In this document: positions 1 through 6,029 of the stretch, piece by piece
Numbering within the stretch: the first letter of the stretch is position 1
How the letters are laid out: every line of letters starts with the position of its first letter
From: Spirochaetota bacterium
Lineage (GTDB): Bacteria > Spirochaetota > B62-G9
Assembly (NCBI GenBank): GCA_026990615.1
Contig: JALXDB010000183.1
Span: 1 to 6,671 of the forward strand
DNA length: 6,671 nt
Direction of reading: 5' to 3'
Translations under genes and position numbers: made by a program
The notes under the pieces: model-generated
Databases searched by the model: none
Told to the model about the DNA's origin: nothing
What the model saw: only the letters and a program-made list of their open reading frames with translations

Positions 1-70
1 ACTTTACCTGTATCGATAGTAAATGTTTCTAATTAATAATTATGGTATGACTTTTCTCAAGTTTAATATA

Positions 71-490
71 CTACTTAGCGTTTTTACCCAGTTCGCCGAC
101 TACTTTACTCTGCGGCTGTGAAAAACTCTGCTGGCTAGCGGATGTCATAGTACAGTTGCCGTTGAAAATGCAACCGCTTTCAATAATAAGATCGGGAGTT
201 TTTATATCTCCATTAAGCTCGGCACCTTTCAAAAGTTCAAGCTTCTTAATGGCCTCTACATTGCCTATTATTTTTCCATAATTAGTAACTATACCCGCTT
301 TGATTGTAGCCTTAACAACGGAGTTTGGCCCAAGTATAAGATGACCTTCAGCGTCAATCTTACCTTCGAATTTCCCTTTTATCATCAATGATTTTTTAAA
401 TTTCATTGTTCCGGAAAAGTCAATATCCTCCGCAAGGACTGTATCAACATCTTTCTCTTCAATCATTTTGGATTCGTTATTTTTCACCAT
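71..490 (-). CDS. Bactofilin (polymer-forming cytoskeletal protein)
   Basis: This 139-residue protein is a bactofilin: a right-handed beta-helix that self-assembles without nucleotide into filaments, usually at the inner membrane, and in other bacteria supports cell shape, stalk growth or chromosome positioning. The core (about residues 18-115) shows the repeated short-strand pattern of the family: AEDIDFSGT (20-28), IKGKFEGKID (37-46), the GHLILGP turn (49-55), a GKIIGNVEA rung (72-80), ELNGDIKTPDL (91-101) and a closing CIFNGNCTM (107-115). The first 17 residues and the Ser/Gln-rich last 24 look disordered, as is normal for the family. The ATG is preceded by AGGAG (497-501) at a 6-base gap. 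It lies 36 bases downstream of secF on the same strand, so it is probably co-transcribed. The family assignment is secure; the cellular role here is unknown. Confidence 0.93.
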   Translation of the reverse strand: MVKNNESKMIEEKDVDTVLAEDIDFSGTMKFKKSLMIKGKFEGKIDAEGHLILGPNSVVKATIKAGIVTNYGKIIGNVEAIKKLELLKGAELNGDIKTPDLIIESGCIFNGNCTMTSASQQSFSQPQSKVVGELGKNAK

Positions 491-526
491 TTTCCGCTCC
501 TATTTCAATTTGAGTTTTTATAAAAT

Positions 527-1438
527 TTATATCTTTTTAAATTTCTCAGGTTTTAGCCTGTGCCAGTCTACAACAATAGCAGAAGCTACAAATATTGACG
601 AGTATGTTCCAACAATAATCCCTACTATAAGTGCAAATGCAAAATCCTTCAGTATGTTACCGCCAAAAAAGTATAATGCAAAAAGGGCCAGTAGTGTAGT
701 AAAGGATGTAATTATTGTTCTGGACAATGATTGATTAATACTTTTATTAAATGTTTGTTCGTATTCTTCATATGCCTTTGTGGATTTCAGATTTTCCCTT
801 GCCCTGTCAAAAACAACTATTGTATCGTTCAACGAATAACCAATAATTGTAAGTATAGCAGCAAGTATAAAGGTGTTCATCTCCTTTCCAAAGAAAGAGA
901 TAAAACTTATCACAACAAGAACATCATGAAATAGGGCAACGATTGCAGCAACGCCGAACCTGAACTTAAATCTCAGAGTCGTGTAAAAAAGTATAAGCAG
1001 TATAGCAACCAGCCCTACAATATAGGATGTTCTCAACAGGTATTTACTTATACGAGGGCCAACTATATCGACTCTCATTATATTTACTTTATCCTTCCCG
1101 AATTTCTTGTAAAGGGCTTCTTTTATTGTGTTTATAACCTTTTCATTGTTCTTTGGAAGGGCCTTTGTTTTCAGTATGTACATATTTCTCACAGGGTCAT
1201 CAATCTTCTGTACATTATTTCCGTATCCTGTTGATATCAAAACCTTTCTCACATCGGAGATGCTAACATTCTTATCCTTTATCTCTACCTGTAGCATGTT
1301 TCCACCGGCAAAATCAATCCCCATTTTTAAACCGTGGTGTACAGCGATATTGATCATCCCGGCCACTATGATAGTCAGCGATAGGATATAAAAGAATTTT
1401 CTTAACTGTATAATCTTCAAATTGATATTATGAAGCAT
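527..1438 (-). CDS. secF: Protein translocase subunit SecF
   Basis: SecF pairs with SecD to use the proton gradient to pull exported proteins out of the SecYEG channel on the periplasmic side. The 303-residue chain has the family layout: TM1 about 14-33, the GIDFAGG motif (40-46) opening the periplasmic domain, VGPRIS (126-131) closing it, then five more membrane segments (about 137-153, 163-182, 188-209, 246-262, 266-290). The TM4 signature GYSLNDTIVVFDR (200-212) carries Asp205, matching the conserved Asp of the proton path. I start it at ATG 1438, not the TTG at 1459: the ATG has AGAGGA 4 bases upstream, and this SD lies inside the longer frame. secD ends 25 bases upstream. Identification is very secure; the start is likely. 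Confidence 0.95.
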   Translation of the reverse strand: MLHNINLKIIQLRKFFYILSLTIIVAGMINIAVHHGLKMGIDFAGGNMLQVEIKDKNVSISDVRKVLISTGYGNNVQKIDDPVRNMYILKTKALPKNNEKVINTIKEALYKKFGKDKVNIMRVDIVGPRISKYLLRTSYIVGLVAILLILFYTTLRFKFRFGVAAIVALFHDVLVVISFISFFGKEMNTFILAAILTIIGYSLNDTIVVFDRARENLKSTKAYEEYEQTFNKSINQSLSRTIITSFTTLLALFALYFFGGNILKDFAFALIVGIIVGTYSSIFVASAIVVDWHRLKPEKFKKI

Positions 1439-1450
1439 CGCTTCCTCTTT
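1439..1450 (-). promoter_or_regulatory. Ribosome binding site that decides the secF start
   Basis: On the minus strand the bases just before ATG 1438 read AAAGAGGAAGCG, a purine-rich Shine-Dalgarno sequence with GAGGA 4 bases from the ATG. The upstream in-frame TTG (1457-1459) has only AATTTAATTAAT-type sequence before it and no such site, so the ATG is preferred. Confidence 0.7.
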
Positions 1451-1463
1451 CAGATTCAATTAA

Positions 1464-2951
1464 TTAAATTGACAGCTTCTTGACTTTAAATAGATCGATG
1501 CCTATATCGTAAAGCAACCTTGTAACAAATATAGAAGTGAACATATTAATTACAATACCGATGCTCAATGTAACCGCAAACCCCTTAATCGGCCCTGAGC
1601 CAAACTGCGAGAGCACGAATGTTGCAATCAAAGTCGTCATGTTTGCATCAAGGATTGTCCTGAAGGCTTTGTCATATCCAGCCTGAATTGATGCGGTAAT
1701 GGTTTTACCGCTACGTAGTTCCTCTTTTATTCTTTCAAAGATGATTACATTAGCATCAACAGCCATACCAACCGTTAAAATCATACCTGCAATTCCGGAA
1801 AGAGTAAGTGTAAAGTTCAACCAGGCTAAAACCCCCAGTAGCAGGAACATATTCAGAATTACTGCAAAATCTGCTATCAAACCTGACAGTTTATAGTAAA
1901 GCAGCATAAAACCGAGTACCAGGATAGAGCCTATAATAGCGGCTTTTGTCCCGGCTTTAATCGAATCTTCTCCGAGTGTAGGACCAACGGTGCGCTCCTC
2001 TGCAATTTCGAGGGGAACGGGAAAAGCACCAGCCCTTAACACGAGGGCAAGGTCCTTCGCATCTTTCATTGTAAAATTGCCCGTAATTCTTACATTACCG
2101 CCGCTTATTCTCTCTCTAATAACCGGCATTGAAAGTATCTTCCCATCAAGAATAATCGCCAGCATTTTGCCAACATTGTCTCCAGTAATCTCCGCAAACT
2201 TCTTCGCCCCTTCAGAATTCAGAGTAAAAACAACCTCGGGTTTACCAAACTGGTCGGTCTGTACCTGAGCTCTCTTTATATAACTCCCATCCAGTAATGT
2301 CTTTTTGTACACCACAATAGCTCTTTTCCTGACAAGCACGTCGTATTTATTCTTTTCCCAGTAGTACAGAAGTTCGGATCCCTTAGGAATGATTGATTTA
2401 TCGATCAAATTCCCGTTCTCATCAAACATATCCTTGCGGAGCTTCGCGGTTGTATCCTCATCAACGAGCTTGAATTCGAGCAGTCCTCTCCCCATAACTA
2501 TCTTTTTTGCCCTATCAGGGTCCTTGGACCCCGGAAGCTCTATAACTATCCTGTCTTCTCCCTGAGTTGTTATAGAGGGTTCCGAAACACCAAACTTATC
2601 TATTCTGTTCCGAAGGATTTCCATCACCCTGCGCATGGCATCTTTGATATCTTCCTGGGTAGGTTCCTTGCCGAGCTTTTTCTTCATCTCCTCATAATCC
2701 GGCTGCAGAACCATGTAGAGTCCACCCTGAAGATCCAATCCCAGATTAATTATTCTAGACCTGAGCTTCTTCATCTCCTTTATTTTGACGCGCTCTTTCT
2801 CGGGAAGGTTTGCAAGCTGAGAGGCGGGTAGATTCGTAAGCTCTCTATCCTTTTTTGGATATTTAAAATACCAGATATAGGTGTATGAAAAACCCCATGC
2901 AGCAATTGCTACAACTATAAGTACTATAAAAACTCGGAAAAGCTTGCTCAT
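1464..2951 (-). CDS. secD: Protein translocase subunit SecD
   Basis: SecD is the larger half of the SecDF proton-driven export motor in the inner membrane. In this 495-residue protein, TM1 spans about 6-29; a charged stretch (32-62) follows, then the family motif GLDLQGG (71-77) at the start of the P1 periplasmic domain. The first subdomain includes RNRIDKFGVSEP (114-125) and RIVIELPG (134-141). LRAGAFPVP (305-313) and VGPTLGEDSI (322-331) mark the end of the periplasmic part, followed by five membrane segments from about 335 to 485. The proton-path Asp is D399 in GMAVDANVIIFERI (395-408). Length is near that of short SecD proteins lacking extra insertions. The ATG is preceded by a weak purine tract (AAAGAG) rather than a clear AGGAGG. 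secF follows after 25 bases. Identification is secure. Confidence 0.96.
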   Translation of the reverse strand: MSKLFRVFIVLIVVAIAAWGFSYTYIWYFKYPKKDRELTNLPASQLANLPEKERVKIKEMKKLRSRIINLGLDLQGGLYMVLQPDYEEMKKKLGKEPTQEDIKDAMRRVMEILRNRIDKFGVSEPSITTQGEDRIVIELPGSKDPDRAKKIVMGRGLLEFKLVDEDTTAKLRKDMFDENGNLIDKSIIPKGSELLYYWEKNKYDVLVRKRAIVVYKKTLLDGSYIKRAQVQTDQFGKPEVVFTLNSEGAKKFAEITGDNVGKMLAIILDGKILSMPVIRERISGGNVRITGNFTMKDAKDLALVLRAGAFPVPLEIAEERTVGPTLGEDSIKAGTKAAIIGSILVLGFMLLYYKLSGLIADFAVILNMFLLLGVLAWLNFTLTLSGIAGMILTVGMAVDANVIIFERIKEELRSGKTITASIQAGYDKAFRTILDANMTTLIATFVLSQFGSGPIKGFAVTLSIGIVINMFTSIFVTRLLYDIGIDLFKVKKLSI

Positions 2952-2988
2952 CTTTTCTCTTTCTAACAGGATTTTAATTTGAAGAAAA

Positions 2989-3129
2989 AATTAACTTTAA
3001 AAAATACATAGAATATATACCATCATTGATATCACAAACCAAATCAAATAACAACATTAATTACTTGGCAACTTTAAGACCATATAAAAATTCTTAAAAC
3101 TAAAAAATGAGAAATAATTAACTTTAAAA
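2989..3129. repeat. Pair of 14-bp direct repeats in the yajC-secD gap
   Basis: AATTAACTTTAAAA occurs exactly at 2989-3002 and again at 3116-3129, 127 bases apart. Both copies are followed by similar A-rich sequence ending in AGAATA. The repeats flank the putative secD promoter. They are A/T-rich, so chance or slippage is possible; a paired protein-binding site is an alternative. Confidence 0.4.
3012..3042 (-). promoter_or_regulatory. Possible internal promoter for secD
   Basis: On the minus strand a TTGGTT box (3042-3037) is followed after 17 bases by TATATA (3019-3014), which runs on to TATATTC. Matches to the sigma70 boxes are modest (about 3/6 and 4/6), and AT-rich DNA produces such matches by chance. 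The position, about 60 bases before the secD ATG and downstream of a terminator-like hairpin after yajC, makes it plausible. Confidence 0.28.
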
Positions 3130-3161
3130 TAAAAGAATACGGGCAATCTTAAAATATGCCC
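3126..3161 (-). terminator. Terminator or attenuator-like hairpin after yajC
   Basis: Read on the minus strand, GGGCA (3161-3157) and TGCCC (3145-3141) form a 5-bp G+C-rich stem around an 11-base loop. The RNA then continues GTATTCTTTTATTTT, a mostly U tract. It begins 12 bases after the yajC stop codon, the right place for an intrinsic terminator. The stem is short, so termination may be only partial, leaving some read-through into secD. Confidence 0.45.
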
Positions 3162-3173
3162 CATTAAGCTCCA

Positions 3174-3575
3174 TTATGCTTCTTTTTCCTTCTCCTTCTC
3201 TTTTTCTTTTTCTTTGCTTATCTTTTCCTCAGGCTGGACTTTAGAAGCCCTCGATGAAACAATCTGACTTATTGCAGATCTGTTTATTTCCACTTTAACA
3301 TTGTCCGATATCTTGAGGATTACGGTATTATCTTTAACGCCGGCTACTGTTCCATGAATCCCACCGATCGTTACAACCTTGTCACCTTTGGAAAGTTTGT
3401 TTAACATTTCCTGATGTTGCTTTTTCTGTTTCTGCTGAGGCCTTATCATTAAAAAATACATTACTGCAAAGATAGCAACGATCATTATTATCAAAGAGAT
3501 TGGGCTACCTCCGCCAGAGGATTGAGCCTGAGCCCCACCCTGAGGACCGTAAGCAGCGTATAATACATTAAACAT
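3174..3575 (-). CDS. yajC: Preprotein translocase accessory subunit YajC
   Basis: YajC is a small single-span inner-membrane protein that co-purifies with SecDF and YidC in the holo-translocon; it is not essential where tested. This 133-residue copy has a short glycine/serine-rich N-terminal segment (10-24), one membrane helix (about 26-44), the family motif RPQQKQKK (45-52) just inside the membrane, and the cytoplasmic beta domain with KGDKVVTIGGIHGTV (63-77). The end is unusual: after about residue 115 it runs into six Lys-Glu pairs (121-132) and a final Ala, encoded by a near-hexanucleotide repeat. The ATG has GAAAGGA (3584-3590) at 8 bases. It is first in the Sec cluster, directly downstream of a strong promoter, but 222 bases separate it from secD instead of the usual tight coupling. 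Identification is secure. Confidence 0.94.
   Translation of the reverse strand: MFNVLYAAYGPQGGAQAQSSGGGSPISLIIMIVAIFAVMYFLMIRPQQKQKKQHQEMLNKLSKGDKVVTIGGIHGTVAGVKDNTVILKISDNVKVEINRSAISQIVSSRASKVQPEEKISKEKEKEKEKEKEA
3180..3215 (-). repeat. Hexanucleotide-like repeat encoding a (Lys-Glu)6 tail
   Basis: The last codons of yajC before the final Ala alternate Lys and Glu six times. In DNA this is an imperfect six-base repeat (AARGAR on the coding strand). Gain or loss of one unit would keep the frame, so tail length could vary between strains without breaking the gene. Confidence 0.75.
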
Positions 3576-3619
3576 ATCACATATCCTTTCTTAATTTTTA
3601 TTCTTTTTTAAGTTTGCAA

Positions 3620-3648
3620 AAAGTATCACCACAAATATTTTCCGTCAA
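3620..3648 (-). promoter_or_regulatory. Promoter of the yajC-sec operon
   Basis: On the minus strand TTGACG (3648-3643, 5/6 to the sigma70 -35 box) is separated by exactly 17 bases from TACTTT (3625-3620). The -10 box is preceded by TGA, giving an extended -10 element that compensates for its weaker match. The start of transcription would fall near 3613, about 40 bases before the yajC ATG. Confidence 0.6.
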
Positions 3649-3663
3649 GGATTTTTTCTTGTA

Positions 3664-3692
3664 TTGACTGTTTTGAAAAAGCTTGATAAAGT
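3664..3692 (+). promoter_or_regulatory. Divergent promoter of the small membrane protein gene
   Basis: TTGACT (3664-3669) and TAAAGT (3687-3692) are spaced by 17 bases, and TGA sits just before the -10 box, again an extended -10 form. Transcription would start near 3699, giving a leader of about 19 bases with its Shine-Dalgarno site. Only 15 bases separate this -35 box from that of the yajC promoter (3643-3648), so one bound regulator could affect both. Confidence 0.5.
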
Positions 3693-3705
3693 ATTAGTTA
3701 TAAAA

Positions 3706-3711
3706 AAGGTG
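3706..3711 (+). promoter_or_regulatory. Ribosome binding site that decides the start at 3718
   Basis: AAGGTG lies 6 bases before ATG 3718. The alternative in-frame start TTG 3664 has only AAGG 13 bases upstream and coincides with the -35 box, so it would not be in the transcript. Confidence 0.6.
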
Positions 3712-3717
3712 CAAGAT

Positions 3718-3888
3718 ATGAAGGAATCAACAAAAGTACAGTTATTGGCTGTGATAATACTCATAGTACTTGCGGTGGTTGACGCCTTTTTGGTATTTGT
3801 CCCCATAGTTGCCATACTGGGAATAGCCATTGTTCTGTTTAAACCAAAGTGGTTTTTAAGGTCTGTAAAAAATATCTTTGGGGAATAA
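3718..3888 (+). CDS. Small two-helix membrane protein, unrecognised
   Basis: I do not recognise a family for this 56-residue protein. After a short charged N-terminus (MKESTK) it has two hydrophobic stretches, about 8-21 and 24-41, separated by Asp22, and ends in a basic amphipathic tail beginning KPKW (42-45). The positive tail and the short hairpin predict both ends in the cytoplasm. The start is ATG 3718, chosen for AAGGTG at 6 bases and because the upstream TTG (3664) overlaps the promoter. The longer reading would be 74 residues. The gene diverges from yajC across a 142-base control region and stands alone: serA begins 377 bases further on with its own promoter. A link to Sec export is only an inference from position. 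Promoter, SD and clean membrane pattern argue that it is real. Confidence 0.7.
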   Translation: MKESTKVQLLAVIILIVLAVVDAFLVFVPIVAILGIAIVLFKPKWFLRSVKNIFGE

Positions 3889-4210
3889 TCTTACCTTTTA
3901 ATTTTTTATATACTAACTTCCTCTTTCCCGATTTTGTCATTAATGATTATCCGGGATTTACAATTATAGATCCAAGATGTTAAAAAGTTACCAAGATTAG
4001 ATGTTTAAAAATTAAGCCGCAAAATTAGTCGTTTGAAAATAAGGCCATTATGAAATGATTAAATATAAAACATAAAAAACTACTTTCATAAACGAACCAG
4101 GCCAGATAAACCAGTTGGACCACTAAGACTAATTCGGAAATTACAAATCTCATTACCATGATTTAATTGCAGAATTCGTAGATATTTTTCGAAATTTGCT
4201 TTTTATTTTC
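3889..4210. other. AT-rich intergenic region upstream of serA
   Basis: This stretch has no gene I can support. It contains a weak hairpin after the small gene (CCCGAT 3927-3932 with ATC-C-GGG 3949-3955, enclosing the palindrome TCATTAATGA 3937-3946) with no T-run, the degenerate repeats listed separately, and a slightly C-rich patch (4093-4123). Reading frames in it are short and lack ribosome binding sites. Confidence 0.6.
3972..4046. repeat. Degenerate direct repeats upstream of serA
   Basis: AGATGTTAAAAAGTTA (3975-3990) recurs as AGATGTTTAAAAATTA (3999-4014) with 14 of 16 bases the same, and both are preceded by or close to CCAAGAT (3972-3978, 3991-3997). A third, weaker copy follows: 4025-4046 matches 3997-4018 at 17 of 22 positions, including GTTT, AAAAT and a final GCC. 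Spacing is 24 then 28 bases. They lie about 170-240 bases before the serA promoter. Confidence 0.5.
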
Positions 4211-4238
4211 TTGCCTTAACACAATAATTTTTTATATT
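4211..4238 (+). promoter_or_regulatory. serA promoter
   Basis: TTGCCT (4211-4216) and TATATT (4233-4238, 5/6 to the -10 consensus) are 16 bases apart. Transcription would begin near 4245, giving a leader of only about 20 bases that holds just the ribosome binding site, so leader-based control such as a riboswitch is unlikely from this promoter. Confidence 0.5.
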
Positions 4239-4253
4239 ACAAGCAACTACACT

Positions 4254-4260
4254 AAAGGAG
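4254..4260 (+). promoter_or_regulatory. Strong serA ribosome binding site
   Basis: AAAGGAG sits 5 bases before the ATG at 4266, the strongest Shine-Dalgarno match of any gene in this window and enough to fix the serA start. Confidence 0.85.
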
Positions 4261-4265
4261 TTAAT

Positions 4266-5444
4266 ATGTATAAAATACAAACATTAAATAAGATCTCTCC
4301 AAAAGGGCTGGAGCTTTTCCCAAGAGATAAATATGAAGTTGCCTCTGAAATTATCAATCCTGACGCCATAATTGTTAGAAGTTTCAATATGCATGATATG
4401 CAATTTCCGGAGAACCTCCTGGCAATTGCAAGAGCCGGGGCCGGAGTAAACAACATACCTGTTGAAAAATGTTCAAAACTCGGGATTGCTGTCTTTAACA
4501 CCCCGGGTGCAAATGCAAACAGCGTTAAAGAGCTTGTTATTGCAGGATTGCTTCTATGTTCGAGAAAGATTGTTCAGGGAATAAACTGGGCAAAAACTCT
4601 GATAGGAAAAGGAAATGAGGTTCCAAAACTAATAGAAAAGAGCAAATCCCAGTTTGCAGGCCCGGAAATCAAAGGGAAAAAACTTGGAGTTATTGGCCTC
4701 GGAGCAATCGGAGTCATGGTGGCAAATGATGCAAGAGCCCTGGGAATGAAAGTTAAGGGGTTTGATCCTTTTATATCTGTAGAATCAGCCTGGCACCTTT
4801 CAAGCGACATCGAACGGGCAAGAGGGCCTGAAGATATTTTTGCTACATCGGACTATATATCCCTGCATGTTCCCCTTACCGAGGATACAAAAAACATGAT
4901 AAACAGAGATGCATTCAAACGAATGAAGAAAGGAACCAGACTGTTAAACTTCGCGCGAGGCGGCCTTGTAAATACAGAGGATTTAAAAAAGGCGATTGAG
5001 GATGGAACAATAGCCTGCTACATAACCGACTTCCCCGATGAAGAGCTTTTAAAAATGGACAACGTTATATCAATCCCGCATCTCGGTGCCTCAACACCGG
5101 AGGCAGAGGAAAACTGCGCCATAATGGCCGTTAATCAGATCAGGGATTATCTGGAAAAGGGAATAATCAGAAATTCTGTAAACTTCCCAACCTGTGAAAT
5201 GGAGCCGTCGGGCAAGAGAAGAATTCTTGTCACCAATGAAAATATACCAGCTATGGTCGGGCAGATCACATCCATACTGGCCGAGGCAAAGATTAATATT
5301 GCAGATATGATAAATAAATCAAAAGGGGAACTGGCATACAATATAATAGACATCGACGGAGAAGTTTCAAATGAGATAATTGAGAGAATAAAAGGTATAA
5401 AAGGAGTAATAAAGGTAAGAGTTATTGAACCGGATAGGCAGTAA
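4266..5444 (+). CDS. serA: D-3-phosphoglycerate dehydrogenase with ACT domain
   Basis: It oxidises 3-phosphoglycerate to 3-phosphohydroxypyruvate with NAD, the first step of serine synthesis in the cytosol. The 392-residue chain has the split substrate domain (about 1-95 and 278-310), a Rossmann fold with GLGAIG (144-149) and Asp167 at the end of the second strand for NAD preference, and the catalytic trio Arg231 (NFARGG, 228-233), Glu259 (DFPDEE, 255-260) and His272 (PHLGAST, 271-277). A C-terminal ACT domain (about 319-390) has NENIPAMVGQI (324-334) and NIAD (344-347), so serine feedback is plausible; the His of the E. coli serine site is Asn324 here, while Asn326 and Asn344 seem kept. The length and lack of an intervening domain fit the short ACT-type enzymes. 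No serC or serB lies nearby. Identification is strong, though related 2-hydroxyacid dehydrogenases share the fold. Confidence 0.92.
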   Translation: MYKIQTLNKISPKGLELFPRDKYEVASEIINPDAIIVRSFNMHDMQFPENLLAIARAGAGVNNIPVEKCSKLGIAVFNTPGANANSVKELVIAGLLLCSRKIVQGINWAKTLIGKGNEVPKLIEKSKSQFAGPEIKGKKLGVIGLGAIGVMVANDARALGMKVKGFDPFISVESAWHLSSDIERARGPEDIFATSDYISLHVPLTEDTKNMINRDAFKRMKKGTRLLNFARGGLVNTEDLKKAIEDGTIACYITDFPDEELLKMDNVISIPHLGASTPEAEENCAIMAVNQIRDYLEKGIIRNSVNFPTCEMEPSGKRRILVTNENIPAMVGQITSILAEAKINIADMINKSKGELAYNIIDIDGEVSNEIIERIKGIKGVIKVRVIEPDRQ

Positions 5445-5493
5445 GTTAAAAGAACCGTTTATTAATCGATTATTATTTGGTGAATCATAAATA

Positions 5494-5521
5494 GCAAAAT
5501 ATTGATTACACTAAATTTTGC
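5494..5521. repeat. 7-bp inverted repeat downstream of serA
   Basis: GCAAAAT (5494-5500) and ATTTTGC (5515-5521) are perfect complements around a 14-base loop, beginning 50 bases after the serA stop. It could stabilise the serA 3' end, but no U-run follows, so I do not call it an intrinsic terminator. Confidence 0.35.
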
Positions 5522-5585
5522 AAATACCGGCTTTAATATTTCAATATATTTTTACCATCAAAAAGCGCCATTGGTATTGTGCTAA

Positions 5586-5894
5586 CTGTCATGTAAAAAA
5601 CATAATGCTTATAAAAGGAGTTTTTTATCTATCAAACTAAAGTATAGTTACCAGTCTGAACAGTCTGCTACTTACAGCATGAAGTTACATTCTATTTCTA
5701 TAGGGCGATATTCTGGGGTAATCCCAGGCAGATTAGTTTCCAACAACACGGTTGTTAATTATTATTGAATATTTACGGTTTAAGATCGACCAATAGTGAG
5801 AAGAAAGTTATCTATTGAAACACTAGAATATCTTTTAACCAATTTACGATTTTTAAACTTTTTCTCTAAAAACAAACTCTTCAGCATCTGCTAA
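5586..5894 (+). pseudogene. Possible decayed small gene
   Basis: A single frame stays open from 5586 to 5765, is broken by TGA (5766-5768) and TAA (5781-5783), and then stays open in the same frame to TAA 5892-5894. An SD-like AAAAGGAG (5613-5620) is in place, but no ATG, GTG or TTG follows it at a usable distance; ATC at 5631 is the nearest possibility. The product matches nothing I know. In AT-rich DNA a frame like this can arise by chance, so this is a weak call. Confidence 0.15.
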
Positions 5895-5921
5895 AATCCT
5901 GAGAGAGAAAATTTTTCTCAT

Positions 5922-5960
5922 AAGTACCCATGTTTAACTTAAAACGTGGTTGTTGTACTT
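5922..5960. repeat. Bulged hairpin between serA and Nudix genes
   Basis: AAGTAC (5922-5927) pairs with GTACTT (5955-5960). Directly inside, CCATGTTT (5928-5935) pairs with AAACGTGG (5942-5949) with one G-T pair, leaving a five-base bulge on one side and a six-base loop. About 14 base pairs form in total. Neither strand has a proper T-run after it. Confidence 0.4.
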
Positions 5961-5974
5961 TTAGTAACATATAT

Positions 5975-6007
5975 ACCAGAGATAAGTCTATTTATTCCAT
6001 CTCTGGT
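5975..6007 (-). terminator. Hairpin at the 3' end of the Nudix gene
   Basis: ACCAGAGAT (5975-5983) and ATCTCTGGT (5999-6007) form a perfect 9-bp stem around a 15-base loop. It begins 22 bases past the Nudix stop codon, the usual place for a transcript-ending hairpin. The following minus-strand sequence (ATATATGTTACT) is only mildly U-rich, so it may be an atypical terminator or a stabilising 3' structure. Confidence 0.4.
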
Positions 6008-6029
6008 TAAATAGTATAGATTAAATTAT

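Larger units (their letters stand above)
5445..6007. other. Long intergenic space between convergent serA and Nudix genes
   Basis: No intact gene is supported in this stretch. It lacks a convincing T-tailed terminator for serA. It contains a perfect 7-bp inverted repeat (GCAAAAT 5494-5500, ATTTTGC 5515-5521), an orphan AAAAGGAG (5613-5620) followed by an interrupted reading frame, two small hairpins (CTGGG/CCCAG at 5713-5727; AACAAC/GTTGTT at 5742-5756), and a denser set of inverted repeats from 5860 on. A close tandem CAGTCTG pair lies at 5652-5667. Confidence 0.6.

Noticed and set aside
1..70. Terminator for the bactofilin gene
   Set aside because: Only A/T-only or bulged short stems are present (for example ACTTTAC with GTAAATGT at 1-26) and no stem with a T-run, so the transcript may continue beyond the window.
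1439..1459. Seven-residue extension of SecF from TTG 1459
   Set aside because: The purine-rich ribosome binding site for ATG 1438 lies inside it, and no site precedes the TTG.
3664..3717. N-terminal extension of the small membrane protein from a TTG start (74 residues)
   Set aside because: The TTG is the first part of a TTGACT -35 box, has no properly spaced Shine-Dalgarno site, and ATG 3718 has one.
3927..3955. Hairpin after the small gene as an intrinsic terminator
   Set aside because: The stem is broken by a bulge and internal loop and is followed by ATTTACAATTATAG, not a T-run.
4081..4150. C-rich patch before serA as a small coding region
   Set aside because: The open frame of about 30 codons has no start codon or ribosome binding site, and its product matches nothing I know.
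5463..5472. Palindrome TAATCGATTA just after serA
   Set aside because: It is a ten-base palindrome in AT-rich DNA with no loop, no T-run and no second copy nearby; chance is the simplest reading.
5707..5832. Inverted repeat GATATTCT (5707-5714) and AGAATATC (5825-5832)
   Set aside because: An 8-bp match 110 bases apart is expected by chance in AT-rich sequence, and no element lies between.
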